Below the pieces are notes generated by a model. It ran no database searches, had not been told where the DNA came from, and saw nothing but the letters and a program-made list of their open reading frames with translations. This document shows positions 14,650-20,624 of a stretch of 20,624 bases of DNA, piece after piece. The position numbers were made by a program, and so were the translations under genes. Numbering within the stretch: position 1 is the stretch's first letter; every line of letters begins with the position of its first letter. Source of the stretch: Candidatus Sivonenia alaskensis PMM_0068 (GTDB lineage: Bacteria; Cyanobacteriota; Cyanobacteriia; Gloeobacterales; PMM-0068); assembly GCA_949127685.1 (NCBI GenBank), contig CASBPW010000111.1:1-20624 (forward strand), read 5' to 3'.

Positions 14650-15450
14650 TTACTTCGTGACGAGAGTTTCGAGGGTACTTCCCAAGACACCGGACTTAAC
14701 GACCCGTAGATATTCTGGATTTTGGGTCAGGGCATTGGCTTTGGCGCTAAGGCTGCCTGCTTCTGCCTGGGCCTGGGAGATCACCGTCCTCGCATCTTGA
14801 CGGGCTTGATCTATCTCAAAAACTTTTTTAGACAGTTGGTTTTCCGCGATCGTTTTTGCTTCGATGGATGCCACGAAGTCTTTGTTGAATTCCACGTCTC
14901 TCAACAAAAGTTCCTGCACGGTGATGCCATACTGCCCCAGGTCTTGAGCAATCTTTTCCCGGATTTGGGCCTGCAGGGCAGGTCGCTTCGTAGAGTAAAT
15001 ATCCTGAGCTGAAAATCCCGCTGTTTCTGTGGAGATGACTGAACGGACAATCGGGGCAATCCGGTCGATATAATCTGTGCCCAGGGTAGTGTAAGCCTTG
15101 GGTGGATCTGAAACCACAAAGTTGAGAGTGACCTCCGCTCCAATTTCTTGACCGTCTCTAGTTAGCGCCGTAATTTTAGAACCATAGGCATCGGCTGCCT
15201 GCTCCTGCCCAGTTCCCTTCCAGGTCAAGGCTTGGGTTTTGACATCGAAGGGAATAGTCTCTGTAAGAATAGGAACCACCAGATGAAATCCAGGCTCTAG
15301 AGGGGTAGGTTGCACCCCGCCCAGCCAAGAGAAGACGACTAAGTTTTCTCCGTTACCCACGAATCGGGTTGGATTGCTGAAAAAAACAATTAATACGACA
15401 AGAGCCGCAATTGCGGCTTGAGGAGCCCAGCGCGGTAAATCTGTTTGCAT
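14650..15450 (-). CDS. Prohibitin/SPFH (band 7) protein, upstream paralogue
   Basis: A 266-residue SPFH protein from the ATG at 15450, or 280 residues from an in-frame TTG at 15492. It has one N-terminal membrane helix (APQAAIAALVVLIVFF), then band 7 sequence (GNGENLVVFSWLGGVQPTPLE, PGFHLVVPI, FDVKTQALTW, PIVRSVISTETAGFSAQDIY, LGQYGITVQELLLRDVEFNK) and a coiled coil (VFEIDQARQDARTVISQAQAEAG). It ends soon after with LVTK and is shorter than its downstream neighbour. The ATG is preferred because the membrane helix then begins about ten residues in, as usual for prohibitins; ribosome sites are weak for both candidates. It probably forms a two-gene operon with the downstream paralogue and diverges from the SNF2 gene. 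Confidence 0.88.
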   Translation of the reverse strand: MQTDLPRWAPQAAIAALVVLIVFFSNPTRFVGNGENLVVFSWLGGVQPTPLEPGFHLVVPILTETIPFDVKTQALTWKGTGQEQAADAYGSKITALTRDGQEIGAEVTLNFVVSDPPKAYTTLGTDYIDRIAPIVRSVISTETAGFSAQDIYSTKRPALQAQIREKIAQDLGQYGITVQELLLRDVEFNKDFVASIEAKTIAENQLSKKVFEIDQARQDARTVISQAQAEAGSLSAKANALTQNPEYLRVVKSGVLGSTLETLVTK

Positions 15451-15517
15451 AGGTTTCGCACTTCCACTCGTATTCTCTTCTACTGTAGTCAATAGTTATA
15501 TTGCCCTGCATGAGCTT

Positions 15518-15545
15518 TATCTAAGCAGTGATACAATTGACTCAA
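15518..15545 (-). promoter_or_regulatory. Candidate promoter for the prohibitin pair
   Basis: On the minus strand, TTGAGT (15540-15545) and TAGATA (15518-15523) are separated by 16 bp, a modest sigma-70-type match in the 274-bp divergent region. Consensus only. Confidence 0.22.
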
Positions 15546-15724
15546 ATACCGGGCATAACTACGGACAGCCAATGCCCAGGCCAGTAATACAACCTAGAGA
15601 GTTTGGCTCCTATAAAGAACGAACAGGAGTGATCGGGGCCCTCTCTATCAGAAAACTTGGACCATGCCTCATAAAGTGGCCAAGCAAAAGCGCGTAGACG
15701 AGATGTTTAGGTAACCGTTCACGG

Positions 15725-18700
15725 ATGGATAAAAATAGGTTGCAGAAAAATAGCCCGGCTTCTCCCTCTAACCATGAAAATGGGGTGAGTGGTACAAGTC
15801 CATTTTCTTTAAAAGCCCTGCAAGAAAGCGCCAGTGAGCCTGTCTTTCTCCGGGGAGCCCGTTACTTCCTTCGTAATCGGGTCTCTGGATACAAAGAACT
15901 AGATAGCCAACATATTGAAGCTCAGGTAGAAGGCTCAGGAGAAGACCCCTACACGCTGAGTATCGCGTTTTCTAGCCCACAGAACTTCACCAGCAACTGT
16001 AGCTGCCCTTACTTTGAGGACGTTTGCAAGCACGCTGTTGCGGTTGTGCTCACCTATATCCAACGCCGAGACCGCAATCTACGCAATACCATCAAACAGA
16101 TTTTAGAAGATAGGCCGAGAGAACCTAGACAGAATTCCTCTGAAATTAAAGCAGAAGAGTTTCTGAATTCGAAAGGACTTAGCGTTCCCAAAGAACTCCC
16201 CTTCACCCTGGGCATGTTGATCTTGCCTAAACCCTTAGCCCTAATTTTGGGCATGATTCCCAACTCTCCCTCGGGAAAAGTTACCATTCTCAAAATCCCT
16301 GAGCCTGTGGTGTCCACTTTGCCGGAGGGTTCTCCCTTAAGATCTTTGGCAGATTACTTACTGCGCGTCCCTCAAACCACCAGTGGCCCAGCCGGAGGCC
16401 ACCGCGTGCCGATCGGAGATGAAGGGATTGTGCTGGACTTCGTCCGTTATGCGGCCAATCTGGTCAATGTTCAGACGGGCGCTGCTATAACCTTTTCGGA
16501 CCAACATCCTAAGGTGCATGTGGAGATTGCCGAACAAGAAGAGGGTGCCTTGAGCTTTACGTTGGTCGCGACCCTGGGCGATCTGACCTTGAAAGACCCC
16601 ATGTTTGTTCTGGGTGCACAGTCTTGGGTCCTGGGAAATAACGTATTTTACGCACTCAGCGATGAAGCAGAACCCCCGGCGGCACTCATGCGCATGATCC
16701 AATCGGATGGAAAAGGAATCATCAAGGCCGACCAAGTGCCCGGTTTCCTGACTCGCCAATATCCTGCGCTGAAGAACCATGCGTCTTTACGCGTTCTGAA
16801 AGAAGATACCTTTCCTACGGTAGTGTCTTCTCCTCCTAGTGTAGTGATTACGCTGAGTGAGCAGGAATCAACCACAAACCAAGGGATTTCACAACTCCAA
16901 CTCCGACTTGGATTTCGCTACGGTCCGATGGTGGTCCCTTCCCAAAGTCTCAATCTGGACGGAACTCAAGTGCATGAGCACTATGTGACCGAACAAGGAC
17001 AGAGTCTCTGGATTCGGCGGATGGCCACAGAAGAGCAGCAACTAAGACAGCTTCTGTCCAATATGCAGCCTGACCGAGTGCGGGCAGACCAATTTTTCTT
17101 CAGTGACGACCGGGCTTTGGACGTTTTGCGTTGGCTTCAAGACTACGGTAGTAACTGGGAAATCTCTGGATATGAACAGCTTACCCGCTATCGACTTGCC
17201 GCTGAACCCTTCATACTCCATGCAAACCTGACCCTCAACGATGCTGGCCAATTCCACTTAGAGCTTTATGGGTTATGTGGCGCTTCCAAACTTGCCTGGG
17301 AATCTTTGGTCGCTTTGATGGATCAAAGACGGGCCTATGCCGCCTTGGAAGACCAAACCAGCGTTCGTATCCCTGAACGTAGGATTACCCGCCTTTTAAA
17401 CCACCCTGATTTAGTCAATCCTCAAAATCGCACGGCTTCTGGCACACGCACCTTCAAAGGGGCTCGGCCCTTATATCAATTGGTAGCCGTGGTAGAAGCG
17501 CTCAAAGCTGAAGAAGTGCAATTCCACCTAGACTCAACACTGGAGACCTTCTTTCAACAGCTCTATTCTCCAGAATTGATTCAGCCTCCAGCCCTACCCC
17601 CTGGCCTCAAAGCAGAACTCCGCCCCTATCAAATAGCTGGCTATACCTGGATCTCCTTTTTGGAGCGGTACGGTCTGGGAGGCATTTTGGCCGATGACAT
17701 GGGTCTGGGTAAAACCCTGCAGACCCTGACCATGCTTATGGCCTACTATCATGAGCATCCTGAAGCCCCTCCTTCACTGGTGATCGTCCCTACTTCTGTG
17801 GTCTACAACTGGCAAGAAGAAGCAGAGAAATTTACGCCCAAATTGCGAACTGCCTTGTATTTGGGAACAGACCGCGAAAAAATTCTCAACTCCAAGACGA
17901 AGGGTCCCAAAATCCAGGTTATTTTTACCAGTTATGGCATCATCCGCCGTGACTATACCCTTCTTAAAGGAACTCCCTTTAGCTATGTAGTCCTAGACGA
18001 AGCCCAAAATATCAAGAATCCAGAATCAGTAGGAGCTCAGGCCGTCAAAGCATTGCAGGCGAACCACACCTTAGCTTTGAGCGGTACTCCTGTTGAAAAT
18101 CGGCTTTTGGAGTTATGGTCTCTCTTTGATTTCCTGATGCCTGGCCATCTCAATACCATGGACCACTTCCAGGAAGAATTTGAAAAACCAATTAGTTTGG
18201 GTTTGCCAGAAGCTGCACAGAAACTCCGGCAAAGAGTACAGCCCTTTATCTTGCGTCGTTTGAAAACAGACGTCGAGAAAGATCTACCCCGCAAGACTGA
18301 AATTGTTAGCTACTGCGATTTAGGGACTCAGCAAAAAGCTTTGTACCAAAAAACCCTGGAAGACTGCAGAGACCAGATTTTCGGAGAAATAGCTCAACGG
18401 GGCTTTGCGGCTTCTCAGATGTCCGTGCTCGCCGCCCTTTTGCGTCTGCGACAAGTTTGCTGTGACCCTCGCCTTTTAAAGGGCACAGAGAATGCCATCG
18501 GCAAGAATTTTACGTTAGACGATTCTGCAAAGCTCTTAGAGGTGTTGGAATTTATCGAAACCCTGATTGCAGAGAAGCACCGCGTTCTCGTCTTCAGCCA
18601 GTTTGTGCAGATGCTGACCTTAATCCGTGAAGCGCTAAATGTCAGAGGCTACCGCTACGAGTATCTGGATGGGCAAACGCCCCCAGAGCAACGGAAGGAA

Positions 18701-19039
18701 AAGGTCAATCGCTACAATGCGGATGAATCCATTCCCATCTTCCTGATTAGCCTCAAAGCAGGGGGCACGGGCTTGAACCTAACAGGGGCCGATTACGTAA
18801 TCCACTACGATCCCTGGTGGAATCCTGCGGTGGAAGCTCAAGCGACGGATCGAGCCTATCGTATTGGTCAAACTCGCCCCGTATTTAGCTATAAGTTCAT
18901 CACCCGTGGAACTATTGAAGAGAAGGTTCTGAAGCTACAGCGCACCAAAACGGAGCTGGCTGAAATGGTATTGGGTACAGACCAATCCTTCGCGAAGACC
19001 CTTACCCAGAAAGACCTGGAGTTTTTGTTCACTCCTTGA
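15725..19039 (+). CDS. SWIM-domain SNF2/RAD54-family DNA helicase-like ATPase
   Basis: A 1104-residue Swi2/Snf2 ATPase, predicted to move along double-stranded DNA and remodel protein-DNA complexes. The N-terminus has a SWIM zinc motif, CxC...CxH (Cys92, Cys94, Cys101, His103). A long middle region (about 150-620) lacks recognisable catalytic motifs and would include the bacterial SNF2-associated domain. The ATPase core follows: DDMGLGKT (Walker A, Lys663), VPTSVVYNWQEEAEKF, DEAQ (758-761), LSGTPVENRLLELWSLFDF, then the second RecA-like lobe with VLVFSQFVQML, LDGQTPPEQR, SLKAGGTGLNLTGADYVIHY and DRAYRIGQ (1042-1049). All motifs are intact. Proteins of this layout are common in cyanobacteria and of unknown role. 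It stands alone, diverging from the prohibitin pair and converging on a NERD gene. Confidence 0.95.
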   Translation: MDKNRLQKNSPASPSNHENGVSGTSPFSLKALQESASEPVFLRGARYFLRNRVSGYKELDSQHIEAQVEGSGEDPYTLSIAFSSPQNFTSNCSCPYFEDVCKHAVAVVLTYIQRRDRNLRNTIKQILEDRPREPRQNSSEIKAEEFLNSKGLSVPKELPFTLGMLILPKPLALILGMIPNSPSGKVTILKIPEPVVSTLPEGSPLRSLADYLLRVPQTTSGPAGGHRVPIGDEGIVLDFVRYAANLVNVQTGAAITFSDQHPKVHVEIAEQEEGALSFTLVATLGDLTLKDPMFVLGAQSWVLGNNVFYALSDEAEPPAALMRMIQSDGKGIIKADQVPGFLTRQYPALKNHASLRVLKEDTFPTVVSSPPSVVITLSEQESTTNQGISQLQLRLGFRYGPMVVPSQSLNLDGTQVHEHYVTEQGQSLWIRRMATEEQQLRQLLSNMQPDRVRADQFFFSDDRALDVLRWLQDYGSNWEISGYEQLTRYRLAAEPFILHANLTLNDAGQFHLELYGLCGASKLAWESLVALMDQRRAYAALEDQTSVRIPERRITRLLNHPDLVNPQNRTASGTRTFKGARPLYQLVAVVEALKAEEVQFHLDSTLETFFQQLYSPELIQPPALPPGLKAELRPYQIAGYTWISFLERYGLGGILADDMGLGKTLQTLTMLMAYYHEHPEAPPSLVIVPTSVVYNWQEEAEKFTPKLRTALYLGTDREKILNSKTKGPKIQVIFTSYGIIRRDYTLLKGTPFSYVVLDEAQNIKNPESVGAQAVKALQANHTLALSGTPVENRLLELWSLFDFLMPGHLNTMDHFQEEFEKPISLGLPEAAQKLRQRVQPFILRRLKTDVEKDLPRKTEIVSYCDLGTQQKALYQKTLEDCRDQIFGEIAQRGFAASQMSVLAALLRLRQVCCDPRLLKGTENAIGKNFTLDDSAKLLEVLEFIETLIAEKHRVLVFSQFVQMLTLIREALNVRGYRYEYLDGQTPPEQRKEKVNRYNADESIPIFLISLKAGGTGLNLTGADYVIHYDPWWNPAVEAQATDRAYRIGQTRPVFSYKFITRGTIEEKVLKLQRTKTELAEMVLGTDQSFAKTLTQKDLEFLFTP

Positions 19040-19055
19040 GCCTAGTTTATCCGTA

Positions 19056-19202
19056 GGCAAGGTTCAAATGTGGGTAACACTTTCGGGAAAGACTAAAAGG
19101 CTATAACCCCTGATAGCTATGGTAAAAACACCTTAGCTCCTTGGGCAAAAGTGTTGACCTCTAACCTGGAGCCTTGAACCATGCCGGGAATCTTCGGTAT
19201 GG
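19056..19202. repeat. Nested palindromic spacer element with competing folds
   Basis: The spacer between the converging SNF2 and NERD genes is mostly one structured block. GGCAAGGTTCAA (19056-19067) pairs with TTGAACCATGCC (19174-19185) at 11 of 12 positions. Inside it, GGTAACACTTT (19073-19083) pairs with AAAGTGTTGACC (19148-19159) with one bulge, and GCTAT/ATAGC forms a short central hairpin. A separate 8-bp hairpin, CCATGCCG (19179-19186) with CGGTATGG (19195-19202), uses the same bases as the outer arm, so the two folds exclude each other. No T-tract follows. It may be a 3' UTR structure, a terminator variant or a small mobile repeat. Confidence 0.55.
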
Positions 19203-19222
19203 GGGATTTAGGGGACGTGTGC

Positions 19223-20275
19223 TTATCTGGTTACGGGATTGGTATAAAACAATTTAGAAGTTTGGCATTGAGAACATTCTGAGTAGAAGTGAAGACCACT
19301 CTTCCGAGTCTTGTCCTTTTCACCACAGCTCTTACAGGTAGATTTTATTGTGGTGTTTTTTTCACAATCAAGACACTTAAAATAATAGTTATAGCCATAC
19401 TCTATGCGTAGACTTACACTCTTGCAATACCCACATACTTGTACTGGTTTAACTTCAATGTTCTTTTCTGGCTGTTTTTGTGTAACTGATGGCTGACCGT
19501 AAGAAGACTTAACTTTATTCTCAGATGATTCTGAAACATTTCTATTTGAGTTCCATGGTTTGGGCGCTGGTTTAGCAACCGGTATTTCTTGTGGTGATGC
19601 TTGGTGAGCTAAGGGTTTATTATTTGCCATCAGGAACTTGGTTATATTATCTATCTCATCCTTTGTGAAGACGTAGCCTCCACTTAAATCCAGGCTAAGA
19701 ACTCCATTAGCTTTACGCCATCTGTCAAAAATTGATCGTATTCTATCTGAGACTTGATCTGCCTTACATACTTCTTCCAAAGAGACTGACTTAGGACGCT
19801 CGACAATTCCAGAATCAGATATCGCAACAATGATATCTAGAGGCATTGCACGAAAGCGTCCGTGAGGTCCCATGACTCCAAAAAATAATTTCTCTAACAA
19901 AGCGCTAGCATTTTGATTTAGATATTTTCTAAGAAACTCACCCTGTCTTTTAGCTTGCTGGATAGGCGAGGGCATTCCCTTGGGAGCATTATCAAACCAT
20001 CGAATCCATTCTTCACGCTCATTGATTTCTACTTTGGTCGTTACACTTTTACTCTCGATGATGATCATTCCGTACTTATGAAGAATCAAATGATCTATCT
20101 GTGCCACGTCATTATCTTTTTCAAAGCGGAGATTATTGAATACGAGAATCTCTTTATTTTCTACAAAAGCTCGACGGAGATAGAAGGCTAGCTGTTCTTC
20201 CGCGATACGGCCAGCCTTTTCAAATTTATCATCGGAAGTAAATGGATCTAGTTCTTTAAGAATCACCGTAAACAC
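19223..20275 (-). CDS. NERD nuclease-related protein with C-terminal zinc ribbons
   Basis: A 350-residue protein. The N-terminal NERD domain (about residues 15-130) shows the PD-(D/E)XK-like signature AEEQLAFYLRR (25-35), AQIDHLIL (58-65, Asp61) and IIIESKSV (71-78, Glu74 and Lys76), so metal-dependent nuclease activity is plausible. A low-complexity linker rich in Pro, Gln, Ser and Asn (about 224-277) leads to eight cysteines in four CxxC pairs (281/284, 301/304, 314/317, 334/337), consistent with two zinc ribbons. NERD proteins occur widely and some sit in phage-defence systems. The base composition is visibly AT-richer than the flanking genes, suggesting transfer. The start is GTG at 20275; a GTG at 20266, six bases after TAGGTG, is an alternative. 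No partner gene follows on its strand. Confidence 0.88.
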   Translation of the reverse strand: MFTVILKELDPFTSDDKFEKAGRIAEEQLAFYLRRAFVENKEILVFNNLRFEKDNDVAQIDHLILHKYGMIIIESKSVTTKVEINEREEWIRWFDNAPKGMPSPIQQAKRQGEFLRKYLNQNASALLEKLFFGVMGPHGRFRAMPLDIIVAISDSGIVERPKSVSLEEVCKADQVSDRIRSIFDRWRKANGVLSLDLSGGYVFTKDEIDNITKFLMANNKPLAHQASPQEIPVAKPAPKPWNSNRNVSESSENKVKSSYGQPSVTQKQPEKNIEVKPVQVCGYCKSVSLRIEYGYNYYFKCLDCEKNTTIKSTCKSCGEKDKTRKSGLHFYSECSQCQTSKLFYTNPVTR

Positions 20276-20334
20276 CTAACTATGGTGATAGTCTTCCCCA
20301 GACGCATAAAAAATTCTCACGGCCCAACTGCAAA

Positions 20335-20366
20335 AAACTCTGGATCCAGCTAGTGATCCAGGGTTT
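20335..20366 (-). terminator. Candidate intrinsic terminator or leader hairpin
   Basis: AAACTCTGGATC (20335-20346) pairs with GATCCAGGGTTT (20355-20366) around an 8-nt loop. Read on the minus strand, the stem has one mismatch and runs into six consecutive T, as an intrinsic terminator would. It lies 60 bp upstream of the NERD start, so it either ends a minus-strand transcript from the right or attenuates NERD expression. On the plus strand only three T follow. Confidence 0.5.
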
Positions 20367-20411
20367 CAGAAGACAGTCTTTTCGTAACTGTTCAGGGGGT
20401 AAAAACGGGAG

Positions 20412-20440
20412 CATCGGCACCTGATAACTCGGAGCTGATG
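20412..20440. terminator. Second hairpin upstream of the NERD gene
   Basis: CATCGGCACC (20412-20421) pairs with GGAGCTGATG (20431-20440), with one mismatch and one G-T pair, around a 9-nt loop. On the minus strand, CTCCCGTTTTTACC follows, giving a T-run five bases after the stem. On the plus strand, TTTCATTCTC follows. It lies 14 bp beyond the stop of the minus-strand frame that enters from the right edge. Confidence 0.35.
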
Positions 20441-20501
20441 TTTCATTCTCAGTTCATAATTCTTCACTAGCCTGTATCCATACTCGTTTACGCGCCTTGC
20501 T

Positions 20502-20624
20502 ATGACCATTCCCAAGCAAAACATTACTTTTCGGGGGGTGCATGCCGCTCGGGGTTCTTTTAGAACAGAGCCAGATCATCTCAGACGGGGAGATGTACGT
20601 CCTGTAGACTCTAAGCAAAGACAA
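20502..20624 (+). CDS. Possible partial gene at the right edge
   Basis: From an ATG at 20502 the frame stays open for 41 codons to the window end, beginning MTIPKQNITFRGVHAARGSF. ITFRGV is faintly like the start of the small cyanobacterial DUF4278 proteins (LTYRGVSY), but that is weak. No good ribosome site precedes it. The minus strand is also open over the same bases (56 codons, stop at 20456-20454), and hairpins placed just beyond that stop favour the minus-strand reading somewhat. Only one of the two is likely real. Confidence 0.25.
   Translation, partial: MTIPKQNITFRGVHAARGSFRTEPDHLRRGDVRPVDSKQRQ

Larger units (their letters stand above)
20276..20501. other. Non-coding region upstream of the NERD gene
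   Basis: About 225 bp without a supported gene. It contains the two hairpins listed separately and a small palindrome, AAGACAGTCTT (20370-20380). A minus-strand frame is open from the window edge to a stop at 20454-20456 (56 codons), which could be the end of a gene entering from the right; I do not recognise its sequence. Confidence 0.4.

Noticed and set aside
13525..15402. 15-bp direct repeat AATACGACAAGAGCC upstream of rodA and inside the upstream prohibitin gene
   Set aside because: One copy is coding sequence for a membrane helix, and a single 15-bp match in 20 kb is compatible with chance.
19056..19075. GGTTCAAAT resembling the T-arm of a tRNA
   Set aside because: The flanking bases do not form the 5-bp T stem, and no anticodon arm or acceptor stem can be placed around it.
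1..20624. CRISPR arrays, rRNA or tRNA genes
   Set aside because: No regularly spaced direct repeats, rRNA-like segments or tRNA cloverleafs were seen in the gaps between genes.

Overview
The window is chromosomal DNA of a cyanobacterium. The clearest markers are a BciB-type (Slr1923-like) 8-vinyl reductase of chlorophyll synthesis, an RbcR-type LysR regulator, an NdbB/NDC1-like quinone reductase, a cyanobacterial-style metallothionein, and a Uma2 protein with the usual charged coiled-coil tail. LpxD shows an outer membrane with lipid A, and the Mre/Rod proteins suggest a rod-shaped or elongating cell. I found no complete HIP1 octamer (GCGATCGC) anywhere in the 20.6 kb, so a lineage without HIP1 enrichment is more likely; this does not fix the genus.

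Layout. Positions 53-2784 (+) hold ackA and ndbB, separated by a 320-bp gap that contains a MITE-like palindromic element. A Uma2-family gene (2803-3522, -) converges on ndbB, and one hairpin spans both stop codons. A long minus-strand array runs from about 8466 down to 3658: a MazG-like protein, an RsuA/RluB pseudouridine synthase, RodZ-like, MreB, MreC, MreD, and a 55-residue metallothionein. Divergent from it on the plus strand are bciB, rbcR and lpxD (8663-12023). RodA (12179-13459, -) converges on lpxD across a 12-bp perfect inverted repeat. Two tandem SPFH/prohibitin genes (13675-15450, -) diverge from a large SWIM-SNF2 helicase gene (15725-19039, +). That gene converges on a NERD nuclease-like gene (19223-20275, -) across an elaborate palindromic spacer. 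The right edge holds two hairpins and a possible partial gene.

Functional picture. Most of the window is housekeeping: cell-wall elongation (RodZ-MreBCD plus RodA), lipid A synthesis, chlorophyll and quinone maturation, control of CO2-fixation genes, and acetate metabolism. The SNF2/NERD end looks more accessory. NERD is visibly AT-richer and has two zinc ribbons, and a DNA translocase facing a nuclease-like gene could be a DNA-processing or defence pair. That link is inference from proximity only. I do not see a convincing complete new system. The best leads are the palindromic intergenic elements (1361-1454, 12038-12130, 19056-19202), the SNF2/NERD neighbourhood, and the metallothionein at the end of the mre cluster.
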